64,000 bases of DNA from Cupriavidus neocaledonicus. GTDB taxonomy: Bacteria > Pseudomonadota > Gammaproteobacteria > Burkholderiales > Burkholderiaceae. The position numbers and the translations under genes are program-made. The notes under the pieces were generated by a model that saw nothing but the letters and a program-made list of their open reading frames with translations, was not told the origin of the DNA and ran no database searches. Of this stretch, positions 35,392-44,599 are shown piece after piece (the first letter of the stretch is position 1; each line of letters starts with the position of its first letter). The stretch is taken from NCBI RefSeq assembly GCF_000372525.1, contig NZ_AQUR01000096.1:62001-126000 (forward strand), read 5' to 3'.

Positions 35392-36291
35392 TCAGGCCTT
35401 GCGCTCGCCGCCCAGCGCCTCGGTCAGGTCGACCAGCATGCCGGACAGCTCGCCCGCCATCATGGTGAAGTCCGCGTCGAAGCGCTCGTCTTCGTCGTGC
35501 GCGGTGCCGTCGGCCTGTTCCTTGATCACGTCGAGCGGCGCGACCTTCTTGACCACCAGCCCGTCGGTCAGCACGAACGAGACGCGGTCGTTCCAGGTCA
35601 TTGCCAGTCGCGTGCAGCGCTTGCCGGCGGCGATATGGCGGCGCAGGTCTTCCGGGTCGAGCGGGTGGCGCACGTAGCGGACCGTGGCCTTGCTTTCGGC
35701 GCCGGACTGCAGCTCGATTTCCTGGTCGACGGTAAAGCCGGCCGGGGCCGCGTCGCCGGCCAGCCATTCGGTCATGGCCGCCACCGGCGACTGGTTGACG
35801 TGCAGGTTGATCAGCGGCAGCGGATCCAGCGCCTTGAACAGCATGCCGCGTACTTCATCGGCCTTGGCCGCGGCGGCGGCGTCGATGGCAAGCCAGCCGT
35901 TGTCAGGATCGATCCACACGCGCGTGTCGCGGCGGATGCTGAAGGCGCGCGGCAGCAGTTCTTCGGTGACCTGCTCCTTCAGTTCCTTCATTTGCTTGCG
36001 GCCCGGCTTGTAGCCTTGCTGCTCTTCGATCTCGGCGGCGCGGGCGCGCGTGACCTGGTTGACCACGGTGGTGGGCAGCAGCTTCTTTTCGGTGCGCAGC
36101 GTCAGCAGCATCTGACGGCCGACGGTATGGACCAGCTGGCCGTTGTCACGCGGCGAAGCCCAGCCCTGCGTCTGCATCTCGAGGCTGGTGCCGGGAAAGA
36201 AGGCGTGCTTCGCCAGGCTGGCTTCGACCTCGTCGGCGCTCGGCGACCACGGGGCGGAGAAACGATGGACCTGCAGATTCTTGAACCACAT
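35392..36291 (-). CDS. rdgC: Recombination-associated protein RdgC
   Basis: A 299-aa nucleoid-associated protein. The start [11 protein letters not shown] at 36291 matches the family; an ATG 15 bases upstream gives MAEFP first and is less likely. Family landmarks are the N-terminal FKNL, FPPGTSLE-like [27 protein letters not shown] and a C-terminal acidic region. RdgC forms a ring-shaped dimer around double-stranded DNA and can oppose RecA loading; it is conserved in beta- and gamma-proteobacteria. No partner gene is adjacent. Normal length, no irregularity. Confidence 0.93.
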   Translation of the reverse strand: MWFKNLQVHRFSAPWSPSADEVEASLAKHAFFPGTSLEMQTQGWASPRDNGQLVHTVGRQMLLTLRTEKKLLPTTVVNQVTRARAAEIEEQQGYKPGRKQMKELKEQVTEELLPRAFSIRRDTRVWIDPDNGWLAIDAAAAAKADEVRGMLFKALDPLPLINLHVNQSPVAAMTEWLAGDAAPAGFTVDQEIELQSGAESKATVRYVRHPLDPEDLRRHIAAGKRCTRLAMTWNDRVSFVLTDGLVVKKVAPLDVIKEQADGTAHDEDERFDADFTMMAGELSGMLVDLTEALGGERKA

Positions 36292-36399
36292 GGGGAATTC
36301 GGCCAAAGGGACGAATTCTAACGCCCGCGGCGCGGCACCGCGAAAAATGCCCGGCGCCGCGCGACCTGCCGGCCGCGCGGCAATCGCCGGAAAGCGCTG

Positions 36400-36978
36400 C
36401 TACAGGTCGAGCTTTGTGATCTTGCTGCCCTCGAAACTCAGCCCGGCCATCAGGCCGGCATTGGTCAGCACGAAGCCGACGATCGGCTGCTGCGCGGTGT
36501 TGGTGTCGAGCACGCCGTTTGCGCCAATCGTGGCCAGCGCGACGGTGGCATCGACGCCCGCGGTCCAGCCGCTGCTGCGCACGAACTTGTCGTAGGCGTC
36601 CTGTGTCATGAACATCAGGATCACGGCCTTGGACTGCGCACCGATCTGCCAGCCGACCGAGCCCGAGACCAGCCGGTAATAGCCGCGCGTGGCGCCGCCC
36701 GAGCGCAGTGCGCCATCACCATACTCGCCGCCGACGATAAAGCCGGCCGACAGGGTCTTCGGGAACACCAGGATGCCGCGCGCGCGGTTGCCCAGCTCGC
36801 GCGAGCCGTTGACCGAGCTGTACAGGCGCGACAGCGTGGCGTCCGCGCCGGAATCCAGTTCGCGCCGGCGTGCGGCCTTGTCGCTGGGCGCGTCAGGCTT
36901 GGTGGTGGTGCACGCGCCGGTGGCCAGCGTGCCGAGGGCCAGACCCGCGCTGGCCGAAAGGAAGGTTCGACGTTTCAT
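36400..36978 (-). CDS. SYLF/Ysc84-domain lipoprotein
   Basis: A 192-aa protein starting at ATG 36978 with AAGGAGA upstream. The leader MKRRTFLSASAGLALGTLAT ends in a lipobox-like LATGAC with the cysteine at about residue 23, so it is probably lipidated and also twin-arginine-like (KRRTFL). The mature part has the SYLF pattern: RARGILVFPKTLSAGFIVGG, RGYYRLVSGSVGWQIGAQSK, LMFMTQDAYDKF and a C-terminal LSFEGSKITKL. SYLF domains bind phosphoinositides in eukaryotes; the bacterial role is unknown. An envelope stress or lipid-binding role is conjecture. Confidence 0.82.
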   Translation of the reverse strand: MKRRTFLSASAGLALGTLATGACTTTKPDAPSDKAARRRELDSGADATLSRLYSSVNGSRELGNRARGILVFPKTLSAGFIVGGEYGDGALRSGGATRGYYRLVSGSVGWQIGAQSKAVILMFMTQDAYDKFVRSSGWTAGVDATVALATIGANGVLDTNTAQQPIVGFVLTNAGLMAGLSFEGSKITKLDL

Positions 36979-37193
36979 CTCGTCTCCTTGGTGTTGTTGT
37001 CGCCTTTGAAGCATAGGCGCCGAAATCACCCGGGCAAATGATTCTGGCCAACTAGTCGTTTCCATTTGTGACGAAGGTGGTGCGGGACGGCCGTTCGCGG
37101 CAAGAATAATGGGCCTTGCGCCCGGTACGTCCCATGGCTGGCTGACGGCTACCATGTGACCGCCGCTGCGCCGTCCCCGCATCTTGATCAGTC

Positions 37194-37607
37194 ATGAAGA
37201 AACTTCTCACCGCCTTGCCGCTGCTTCTGCTGGCCGCCTGCGCCTCCCAGCCTCCGGGCGCTTCCACTGACGCCACGGCATCGGCCCCGGCGGCCGACGC
37301 CGGCAGCGAATGGCAGGCGCTGCGCGCCAAATACATGGACTGCACGCAGAAGAAGGCGAACGACAACCTGTCGGCCAAGGGCCAGTCCAAGGACGTCGCC
37401 GACCTGGCGCTGTCCGCATGCCAGCCGGAACTGGACGCGATGCACCAGTCGTTCCGCAGTTATCTCGATGCGCAGATGTCGTCGTCGCACGGCAAGAGCA
37501 GCGCGCGCCAGGCAGCGGCGCGCGTGACCAGCGACACCCGCGACAAGGCGCGCAATTACCTGGTGCGCTACGTCGAGCGCGAGCGCTACCTGGCCCGCCA
37601 GAACTGA
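37194..37607 (+). CDS. Small lipoprotein of unknown function
   Basis: A 137-aa protein with a clear lipoprotein signal: MKKLLTALPLLLLAACASQP with lipobox LAAC and Cys16. After an Ala/Thr/Ser-rich linker the mature part is helical and contains two cysteines (YMDCTQKK and LSACQPEL) that may be disulphide-bonded. No known family is recognised. It is probably an outer-membrane-anchored periplasmic protein. It is divergent from the SYLF gene and ends 20 bases before the convergent aldo/keto reductase gene. Confidence 0.7.
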   Translation: MKKLLTALPLLLLAACASQPPGASTDATASAPAADAGSEWQALRAKYMDCTQKKANDNLSAKGQSKDVADLALSACQPELDAMHQSFRSYLDAQMSSSHGKSSARQAAARVTSDTRDKARNYLVRYVERERYLARQN

Positions 37608-37626
37608 GCGCGGGCCCGCCGTCAGG

Positions 37627-38460
37627 TCAGAGCATTTCCAGCGGCGCCGGGCCGTCCGGCGGCGGGAAGATGCGGTCGATCCCGGCCAGCTGCGCCGGCG
37701 ACAGCGTCTTCGACAGCGCCTCCAGGTTTTCCTGCAGGCGCTCGCGCCGGCTGGTCTTGGGGATGGCGATGATGCCGTCCTGCGCCAGCAGCCAGGCCAG
37801 CGCCGCCTGTGCCGCGCTCATGCCGTGGTCGCGCGCGAAGCGCTTGAGTCCGGGATGGCCCAGCAGGCGCGACTGCTCGATCGGCGAATAGGCCATCACC
37901 GGCACGCCGCGCTGGCGCAGCCAGGGCAACAGGTCCCACTCGATGCCGCGCCGGCCCAGGTTGTACAGCAGCTGGTTGGTGGCCACCCGGCTGCCGCCCG
38001 GCGTGTCCCACAATTCCTGCATATCGGACAGGTCCAGGTTGCTGACGCCCCAGTGGCGGATCTTGCCGTCGCGCTGCAGCGCCTCCATGGCCTGCACGGT
38101 TTCTTCCAGCGGCACGCCGCCGCGCCAGTGCAGCAGGTAGAGGTCGATGCGGTCGGTGCCCAGCCGCTTCAGGCTGCGCTCGCAGGCCTGCACGGTGCCG
38201 CGCCGGCTGGCGTTGAACGGGTAGACCTTGCTGACCAGGAAGGCCTGGTCGCGCCGGCCGGCGATGGCCTCGCCGATCATGGCCTCGGACTGGCCTTCGC
38301 CGTACATCTCGGCGGTGTCGATCAGGCGCAGGCCCAGGTCCAGCCCCAGGCGCAGCGTGGCAATCTCTTCGGCCCGCGCGGCGGGGGACTCGCCCATATT
38401 CCAGGTGCCCATGCCGAGCGCCGGGACGCGCTCGCCGTCGGGCAGGGTGACTTGCTTCAT
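37627..38460 (-). CDS. Aldo/keto reductase
   Basis: A 277-aa NADPH-dependent oxidoreductase with ATG 38460 behind GGAAG. The TIM-barrel motifs are clear: GMGTWNMGE near the start, LIDTAEMYGEGQSE containing the catalytic Asp and Tyr, the catalytic Lys in FLVSKVYPFNAS, and the His in DLYLLHWRGGVPLEE. The cofactor segment near the end reads GIIAIPKTSRRERLQEN. The physiological substrate is unknown. It is one of the short-type family members (YvgN-like). Confidence 0.9.
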   Translation of the reverse strand: MKQVTLPDGERVPALGMGTWNMGESPAARAEEIATLRLGLDLGLRLIDTAEMYGEGQSEAMIGEAIAGRRDQAFLVSKVYPFNASRRGTVQACERSLKRLGTDRIDLYLLHWRGGVPLEETVQAMEALQRDGKIRHWGVSNLDLSDMQELWDTPGGSRVATNQLLYNLGRRGIEWDLLPWLRQRGVPVMAYSPIEQSRLLGHPGLKRFARDHGMSAAQAALAWLLAQDGIIAIPKTSRRERLQENLEALSKTLSPAQLAGIDRIFPPPDGPAPLEML

Positions 38461-38560
38461 CGCTTGGCTTCCAGGTTGGCCGGGGTCGGGCGCCCGTCGG
38501 CACCCAACCACACTAGTTAACAACACCGGCAATGTACAACCCGCGCGGGCACGGAATGCT

Positions 38561-39952
38561 TCAAACCAGTCCGGTCAGAAAATACAGCGCGATGACGAAG
38601 AATACCGCGCCAGTCTTGATCAGCGTGACGGCGAAGATGTCGCGGTAGGACTCGCGATGCGTCAGGCCGGTCACCGCCAGCAGCGTGATCACGGCGCCGT
38701 TGTGCGGCAGCGTGTCCATGCCGCCGCTGGCCATCGACACCACGCGGTGCAGCACCTCCAGCGGGATCTGCATCGCCTGCGCGCCGGCGATGAAGCATTG
38801 CGACATCGCCGCCAGGGCAATGCTCATGCCGCCCGAGGCCGAGCCGGTGATGCCGGCCAGCGTGCTGACCGAGACCGCGGCATTGACCAGCGGGTTGGGG
38901 ATGGCGCGCAGCGCCTCGCTGACCACCAGGAAGCCCGGCAGCGCCGCGATCACGCCGCCGAAGCCGTATTCCGACGCGGTGTTCATCGACGCCAGCAGCG
39001 CGCCGCCGACTGCGCCCTTGGTGCCCTCGGCAAAGCGCTCGCGCAGGGCGCCGAAGGCGGTCACCAGCACTACCGCGATGCCCAGCAGCAGCGCGCCTTC
39101 CACCGCCCAGATCGCGGTAACGCTGGCAATCTTGGTCTCGACCGGCCTGGCCAGGCCCGGCAGCGCCACGCTGTTGGATTCGCCGTACCACAGCGGGATC
39201 ATCCGCGTCAGCCAGAAATTGGCCACGCCCACCACCACCAGCGGCAGCAGCGCCAGCAGCGGGTGCGGCAGCTTGCCGGCCTGGCTGCGCTCGGGCTCGT
39301 TGCGCAGGTTGGTGCCGTAGCCCTCGCCGCGCGCGGCGGCGGCGCGCCGGCGCCATTCCAGGTAGCTCAGGCCGACCACCAGGATAAACAGCGAGCCGGC
39401 CACGCCCAGCACCGGCGCGGCCCACGAGGTGGTGTTGAAGAAGTTGGTGGGGATGATGTTCTGGATCTGCGGGGTCCCCGGCAGCGAATCCATGGTGAAC
39501 GAGAACGCGCCCAGCGCGATCGCGCCCGGCATCAGCCGCTTGGGTATGTTGCTCTGGCGATACAGCTCGGCGGCAAACGGGTAGACCGCGAACACCACCA
39601 CGAACAGCGACACGCCGCCATAGGTCAGCAGCGCGCATACCGTGACGATCACCGCGTTGGCGCGCGCACGCCCGATATAGCGGATCGCCGCGGCGACGAT
39701 GGACTCGGAAAAGCCCGACAGCTCGACCACCTTGCCGAACACCGCGCCTAATAAGAAGACGGGGAAATACAGCTTCACGAAGCCGACCATCTTCTCCATG
39801 AAGATGCCGGTGAAGACCGGCGCCACCGCCGACGGGTCGGTCAGCAGCACCGCGGCCAGCGCGGCGACCGGCGCGAACAGGATCACGCTGTAGCCGCGGT
39901 AGGCGGCGAACATCAGGAAGGCAAGGGCTGCCAGTACGATCAGGAACGACAT
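38561..39952 (-). CDS. GntP-family permease
   Basis: A 463-aa integral membrane protein with about 12 hydrophobic segments. The family fingerprint is visible: an early YRGYSVILFAPVAALAAVLL segment, GAVFGKVVELSGFSESI, TYGGVSLFVVVFAVYPFAAE, then FTMDSLPGTPQIQNIIPTNF. GntP-type carriers are proton symporters for gluconate and related hydroxy acids; in Cupriavidus such genes sit beside many catabolic enzymes. The only neighbours are an aldo/keto reductase on the same strand and a tautomerase further upstream, so no clear substrate follows. A single-gene unit is likely. Confidence 0.87.
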   Translation of the reverse strand: MSFLIVLAALAFLMFAAYRGYSVILFAPVAALAAVLLTDPSAVAPVFTGIFMEKMVGFVKLYFPVFLLGAVFGKVVELSGFSESIVAAAIRYIGRARANAVIVTVCALLTYGGVSLFVVVFAVYPFAAELYRQSNIPKRLMPGAIALGAFSFTMDSLPGTPQIQNIIPTNFFNTTSWAAPVLGVAGSLFILVVGLSYLEWRRRAAAARGEGYGTNLRNEPERSQAGKLPHPLLALLPLVVVGVANFWLTRMIPLWYGESNSVALPGLARPVETKIASVTAIWAVEGALLLGIAVVLVTAFGALRERFAEGTKGAVGGALLASMNTASEYGFGGVIAALPGFLVVSEALRAIPNPLVNAAVSVSTLAGITGSASGGMSIALAAMSQCFIAGAQAMQIPLEVLHRVVSMASGGMDTLPHNGAVITLLAVTGLTHRESYRDIFAVTLIKTGAVFFVIALYFLTGLV

Positions 39953-40155
39953 CGGATCTCCTTCAGGGTTGCCTTCTCCTGAGGTGCGGTCCGTTGCCGC
40001 GCGGGGGGCCTGCGCTTGTGGCGCTTTGTCGCTTGCTGTGCGTCAGGAAAAGGGATCAGCCGGCGACTGTGCCACAGCTTGGCCGGCGGCGAAACCTCGC
40101 GGCGCGCCGCCGGTCGCAACGGTGGCGGCGGCCGGCATGAAGGAGCAGGGCAGGT

Positions 40156-40548
40156 TCACCGGTGCTGGTGGCGATACTCCTGCGTGCGCCCGCCATAGCC
40201 ATAGGCCGCGGCGCGGGCGTCGATCACGTGGACGTAGGAGACCGGATGCAGGTTGCCCAGCAGCCCGGACATGGTCTCGAACACGGCCGCGATGAACTCC
40301 GCCTTCTCCGCCTTGGTGTTGGTTTCGTCGGTCACGCTGATGTCCAGGTGGAAGGCATTGCGGCCCTGCTCGGACAGCGGCGTGTCGGCGATGATCCAGC
40401 TGTCGTGCGGGATGTACTGGACCGTTACGGCGATGACGTCGCGCTGCTTGCCGAGCACGCGCTCGGTCAGGTCGGCGATGGCCCTGGCGCTGCGGCGGGT
40501 GAGGTCGGCATCGGGTTGGCCGGACAGGTGCAGGACGATGTGGGGCAT
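40156..40548 (-). CDS. Tautomerase-superfamily protein
   Basis: A 130-aa protein beginning MPHIVLHLSG, so after Met removal it would expose the N-terminal catalytic proline typical of 4-oxalocrotonate tautomerase and MIF-like enzymes. Further family-like parts are LTRRSARAIADLTERVLGK and VTVQYIPHDSWIIAD. Its size fits the longer tautomerase types that carry two beta-alpha-beta units. The substrate is unknown. It is transcribed divergently from a LysR gene, which probably regulates it. Confidence 0.85.
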   Translation of the reverse strand: MPHIVLHLSGQPDADLTRRSARAIADLTERVLGKQRDVIAVTVQYIPHDSWIIADTPLSEQGRNAFHLDISVTDETNTKAEKAEFIAAVFETMSGLLGNLHPVSYVHVIDARAAAYGYGGRTQEYRHQHR

Positions 40549-40603
40549 GGCGGGCTCCTTGGGTTTGAGCGGGTGGGTGAAGCCATGGTAGGGCGTGGTG
40601 TAA

Positions 40604-40629
40604 TATCGGAAAAGCGGGAATAACCGATA
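40604..40629. promoter_or_regulatory. Candidate LysR operator between tautomerase and LysR genes
   Basis: TATCGG (40604-40609) and CCGATA (40624-40629) form an inverted repeat with a 14-base centre, midway between the divergent start codons. LysR-type regulators usually bind interrupted palindromes of this kind between their own gene and the target. The assignment is by position and symmetry only. Confidence 0.6.
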
Positions 40630-40679
40630 CCTTCCATCGGATCTGCCGAAATCATTCCAACCCTGTCCGGAGGCTTGCC

Positions 40680-41552
40680 ATGCGTGGCTTCGACACCGAC
40701 CAGTTGCGTACCTTCGTGACGGTTGCCGACAGCGGCAGCCTGTCGGCCGCGGCGCCCCGGCTGTTCCTGTCGCAGTCGTCGGTCAGCGAGCAGCTGCGCA
40801 AGCTGGAAGAGCGCGCCGGCGTGCCGCTGCTGACGCGCGGCCGCCACGGCGCGCAGCCGACGCCGGCCGGGCAGCGGCTGCTGGCGCACGCGCGTCGCAT
40901 CCTCGACCTGAACGAGCTGGCCTTGCAGGAGTTGCGCGGCCACGCGCTGGAAGGCGAGCTGCGCCTGGCGGTGACCGACTATTTCCGTCCCGGCGAGATT
41001 GCCGGCATGCTGCGGCGCCTGCGCGAGCGCTATCCCTACCTGCGCCTGCACGTGACGGTGATGAAGAGCGCGGCGATCGATGCCGCCGCCGCGCGCGACA
41101 CCTTCGATATCGGCCTGAGCATGCGCCTGCCCGGCACGCGCGCGCCGGCCGCGCGCGGCACCGTGCTGCGTCGCGAGCCGCTCGCCTGGGTCGCCGCGCC
41201 GGCCGAGGCCGACAGCCTGCCCGCAACGCTGCCATTGGTGCTGCTGCCCGATACTTGCTCGCTGCACCAGTACGTGGTGCAGCGGCTGCTGCGCAAGCGG
41301 GTGTCGTTCGAGATCGCGCACTCCGCGTCCGGCGTGGCGGGGCTGCACCTGGCGCTGGCGGCGGGGCTGGGCGTGTCCTGCCTGAACGCATCGGCGATCG
41401 GGCCGGGCGTGGCACCGCTGGATGCCGCCACCATCGCGCGTCTGGGGCTGCCGCGGCTGCCGGAGGCGGAGTTCTTCCTGCTGCCGGCGCGGCGCGGCGA
41501 GTCGGCCTTCATTGCGGAAGCGCGCGATGCGCTGGCCGCACAACTGGCCTAG
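40680..41552 (+). CDS. LysR-family transcriptional regulator
   Basis: A 290-aa LysR regulator. The N-terminal winged helix reads FDTDQLRTFVTVADSGSLSA, then FLSQSSVSEQLRKLEERAGV with LLTRGRHGAQPTPAGQRLL. The effector domain follows (LRLAVTDYFRPGEIAGMLRR region). Three cysteines or so and no extra domain are present. It is divergent from the tautomerase gene, with a palindrome in between, so it probably regulates that gene. The stop lies 180 bases before the siderophore-receptor start. Confidence 0.9.
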   Translation: MRGFDTDQLRTFVTVADSGSLSAAAPRLFLSQSSVSEQLRKLEERAGVPLLTRGRHGAQPTPAGQRLLAHARRILDLNELALQELRGHALEGELRLAVTDYFRPGEIAGMLRRLRERYPYLRLHVTVMKSAAIDAAAARDTFDIGLSMRLPGTRAPAARGTVLRREPLAWVAAPAEADSLPATLPLVLLPDTCSLHQYVVQRLLRKRVSFEIAHSASGVAGLHLALAAGLGVSCLNASAIGPGVAPLDAATIARLGLPRLPEAEFFLLPARRGESAFIAEARDALAAQLA

Positions 41553-41639
41553 CCGGACCGCGCCAAAGTCAGAAAAGAATCACAAATCGGCCCAGGCGAG
41601 GGGGCCTGGTTGTGTTGAAAGCAACATATCTTGATTGGG

Positions 41640-41658
41640 AATAGGAATAATTCGCAAT
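41640..41658 (+). promoter_or_regulatory. Candidate Fur box upstream of the siderophore receptor
   Basis: The 19-bp stretch AATAGGAATAATTCGCAAT, read on the other strand as ATTGCGAATTATTCCTATT, resembles Fur sites of beta-proteobacteria (ATTGCGAATnATTCTCATT type) and the gat-aat hexamer arrangement. It lies 74 bases before the receptor start. The match is imperfect, so the call is tentative. Confidence 0.5.
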
Positions 41659-41731
41659 CTCGTTGACCGTGACAATCGCGTAATCGATAATTCGCCCGCT
41701 TTTCCAAATTATTACAGTCGATTACAGGCCA

Positions 41732-43840
41732 ATGAGAATAAAACTTCACCCGATTTGTGCCGCGGTGGCGGGGAGCTTCGTTTTTCAACCGATGCTGGTG
41801 TGGGCACAGTCCGCGCCGGCGCCGACGCCGGCGCAGTTGCCGGAGGTCACCGTCAAGGCGGACGTCAGCCGTGAACTGGGCGCTGGCTACAACCCGCCCA
41901 ATGCGGTCAGCGCGACCAAGACCGAAGCGCCGCTGCGCGACGTGCCGCAAACCGTCAACGTGGTCACCGCCGAGGTCATGCGCGACCAGCACGCCACCTC
42001 GATGCAGGACGCGCTGAAGAACGTGCCCGGCGTGTCGTTCTCGCACGGCGACGGCCAGCGCGACCAGGTCTCGATCCGCGGCTTCACCGCCATCGCCGAC
42101 CAGTTCGTCGACGGCATTCGCGACGATGCGCTGTACTTCCGCGACATGTCCAACGTCGACCGCGTCGAAGTCATCAAGGGACCGGCCGCGGTGCTATACG
42201 GGCGCGGCTCGTCGGGCGGCCTGATCAACCGCGTGACCAAGAAGCCGGGCATCGACGTCACCGACTTCGCGCTCAGTTACGGCATGTGGGCCGACCGCCG
42301 CGCCGAGGCCGACGTGGGCCGCGTGTTCGCCGACGGCGCCGCGGCGTTCCGCGTGACGGGCGCGGTAGAAAAGGCCAACAGCTACCGCTCGCAACAGTTC
42401 CTGGACCGCGCGGCGATCGCGCCGTCGCTGGAGCTGCGCGTCGCGCCCGAGACCACCGTGCTGTTCCAGGCCGACTACCTGGAAGACCGCCGCGTGACCG
42501 ACTTCGGCATCCCGGCTTACCGCGGGCGGCCGGTGGACGTGCCCGCGTCGCGCTACTACGGCGCGGCCAACGCGCGCGACGCCGACTACTCGCAGTCGCG
42601 TGTGTTCTCCGGCACCGCCACCATCAACCATCGCTTCAATGAGAACTGGTCGATCCGCAATGCCACGCGGTATTACCACTACTCGCTCGACCGCAACAAC
42701 ACGCTGACCGCCGCGGTCAACGAAGCGACGCAACGGCTGACCATGAACCACGGCAATGTCCGCCGCGAGGAACATGGCTGGTTCAACCAGACCGACCTGA
42801 TCCAGAAGGCGACGATCTTCGGCACCAAGCACGAGATCCTGTACGGCATGGAGATCGGCCAGCAGAACAAGGACCAGATCAACAACACCAAGCCGGTGCC
42901 GGGTACCTTCGACCTGTTCAACCCGGTGCTGCCGGTGCTGCCGCGCCCGGCGCCAGGCAACCCGACCACCTCGAACCTGGGCATCTTCGATACGCTGGCG
43001 TTCTACACCCAGGACATGATCACCTTCAGCGAGCAGTGGAAGGCGCTGGTCGGGGTGCGCTACGACAACTTCCAGCAGGAGACCCGCAACCGCATCGCCG
43101 GCCAGCGCGACCTGTCGCGCAGCGACTCCGCCTGGAGCCCGCGCGCCGGCCTGGTGTGGCAGCCGAGCAAGACCCAGTCGTACTACGTGTCGTGGAGCAA
43201 GTCGTTCCAGCCGTCGGGCGAGGCCTTTGCGCTGGCGGCCAACAATGCGGATCTCGGCCCGGAGAACACCACGAATACGGAAGTCGGCGCCAAGTACGAC
43301 TGGCTGAACGGCAAGGCCAGCACTACGATCTCGCTGTTCCGCCTGGAGCGCAGCAATATCAAGGTCGCCAACGCCACCAACACGGCGCTGCTGCCGATCG
43401 GCGAACAGCGCACCGACGGCGTGGAGCTCTCCGGCGCGGCCGAGCTGGGCAGCGGCTGGCGCATGCTGGCCGGCTACGCCTACCTGGACGCCACCATCAC
43501 CAAGTCCAGCGCCGCGCTGCAGGGCAAGCGCGCCACCATCACGCCACGCCACTCCGGCAACCTGTGGGTGACCAAGGACCTGGGCCACGGCTTCGGTGTC
43601 GGCCTCGGCGCCAACCTGGTGGGCGCGCGCTATGCCGACCCGCAGAACACCGTGACGCTGCCCGGCTACGTTACCGCCGACGCGATGGCCTGGTACCGCC
43701 GCGGCGCCTTCGAGGCCCAGCTGAACGTGTACAACCTGTTCGACAAGGGCTACATCGTCTCGGCGCACGGCACCAATGCCAACCTGAACATGCCGGGCGC
43801 TCCGCGCAGCGTCATGGCCACCCTGCGCTATCGCATGTAA
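41732..43840 (+). CDS. TonB-dependent siderophore receptor
   Basis: A 702-aa outer-membrane receptor. The signal peptide ends near MLVWAQSAP. The plug domain has APLRDVPQTVNVVTAEVMRD, MQDALKNVPGVSFSHGDGQR and VEVIKGPAAVLYGRGSSGGL; the barrel has FAFYTQDM-like DTLAFYTQDMITFSEQW and ends with the beta-signal SVMATLRYRM. It is typical of catecholate/hydroxamate ferric-siderophore receptors (Fiu or FpvA-like without the N-terminal signalling domain). No biosynthesis genes are near, so it probably takes up a foreign siderophore. A candidate Fur box lies upstream and a terminator just behind the gene. Confidence 0.93.
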   Translation: MRIKLHPICAAVAGSFVFQPMLVWAQSAPAPTPAQLPEVTVKADVSRELGAGYNPPNAVSATKTEAPLRDVPQTVNVVTAEVMRDQHATSMQDALKNVPGVSFSHGDGQRDQVSIRGFTAIADQFVDGIRDDALYFRDMSNVDRVEVIKGPAAVLYGRGSSGGLINRVTKKPGIDVTDFALSYGMWADRRAEADVGRVFADGAAAFRVTGAVEKANSYRSQQFLDRAAIAPSLELRVAPETTVLFQADYLEDRRVTDFGIPAYRGRPVDVPASRYYGAANARDADYSQSRVFSGTATINHRFNENWSIRNATRYYHYSLDRNNTLTAAVNEATQRLTMNHGNVRREEHGWFNQTDLIQKATIFGTKHEILYGMEIGQQNKDQINNTKPVPGTFDLFNPVLPVLPRPAPGNPTTSNLGIFDTLAFYTQDMITFSEQWKALVGVRYDNFQQETRNRIAGQRDLSRSDSAWSPRAGLVWQPSKTQSYYVSWSKSFQPSGEAFALAANNADLGPENTTNTEVGAKYDWLNGKASTTISLFRLERSNIKVANATNTALLPIGEQRTDGVELSGAAELGSGWRMLAGYAYLDATITKSSAALQGKRATITPRHSGNLWVTKDLGHGFGVGLGANLVGARYADPQNTVTLPGYVTADAMAWYRRGAFEAQLNVYNLFDKGYIVSAHGTNANLNMPGAPRSVMATLRYRM

Positions 43841-43863
43841 AGCGCAGCATCGGGGACAAAAAA

Positions 43864-43895
43864 ACCGGGCGGTTCATCACCGCCCGGTTTTTTTT
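43864..43895. terminator. Bidirectional rho-independent terminator after the siderophore receptor
   Basis: Arms ACCGGGCGG (43864-43872) and CCGCCCGGT (43880-43888) with a 7-base loop are flanked by an A-run on the left and a T-run on the right (to 43895). It lies between convergent genes, the receptor and the DUF2147 gene, and can serve both. Confidence 0.92.
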
Positions 43896-43965
43896 CGCCT
43901 GCTGTTTCTCCTTCGGCCCGGCACGCGACCGCATGCCCCGGAGAAACCCTGAGTGCCGGCCGCGC

Positions 43966-44430
43966 TCAGTGCTCGCGCTCCCAGGTCTGGGTGCGTCCGA
44001 TCAGGCTGATGCCGATGAAGCCGCGCACGTTGAGCTTGTTGCCATCCTCGGTGAGCGACATCTTGCTCTTGTAGACCTTGCCGTTTTCCGGATCGAGGAT
44101 CTCGCCGCCGCTCCACTCGTTGTCGCCGGTCTTGCGCAGGCCGGAGAGGATGGTCATGCCGATCAGCGGCTGGTCCTTGCGTGCGTCGGTGCACTTGTCG
44201 CACACCCGCGGCTTGCCGTCGCCGTCGACGAAACTCTTGAGCAGGCGTCCGCTGTAGACGCCGTTCTTCTCGGTGATCTCCACCAGCCCGCGCGGCTTGC
44301 CGGTGTTGTCGTCGATGGTCTTCCACGTGCCGCTGGGCGTGGCTTGCGCCAGCGCCGCGGCGCTGGCGAGCAGGGTGGCGGCAAGCACCGCGGCGCGCAC
44401 CGTGGAAGCAATGAGGGAAGGGCTGCGCAT
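43966..44430 (-). CDS. DUF2147-domain secreted protein
   Basis: A 154-aa protein from ATG 44430 with AAAGGAGA upstream. A Sec signal peptide (MRSPSLIASTVRAAVLAATL with cleavage after an ALAQA-like site) precedes a DUF2147 domain: SGTWKTIDDNTGKPRGLVEI, GVYSGRLLKS, a Cys pair in VCDKCTDARKD, and LIGMTILSGL. The C-terminal strand GFIGISLIGRTQTWERE is also typical. DUF2147 proteins are small periplasmic or surface beta-proteins of unknown function. It is convergent with the siderophore receptor; the upstream side is the gene-poor GCGCGC-rich region. Confidence 0.85.
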   Translation of the reverse strand: MRSPSLIASTVRAAVLAATLLASAAALAQATPSGTWKTIDDNTGKPRGLVEITEKNGVYSGRLLKSFVDGDGKPRVCDKCTDARKDQPLIGMTILSGLRKTGDNEWSGGEILDPENGKVYKSKMSLTEDGNKLNVRGFIGISLIGRTQTWEREH

Positions 44431-44599
44431 GATGTCTCCTTTGAGGTCCGTAGCCACGCCAATCTACTGGCGCGGGCGCCGCGCCGCAATCCGGCGCGGC
44501 GTGGCGCACGCCGCTTCCCCGCCCCCGCCCGCTGCCCGCCAGGCCGCATGCAGCGGGCGTTTGCGGGTTTTTGTGGCGCAGCAAAACGCGCCTGCGCGC

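Noticed and set aside
38228..39751. 507-codon plus-strand frame opposite the aldo/keto reductase and GntP genes
   Set aside because: Overlaps two solid minus-strand genes and has no start signal or motif.
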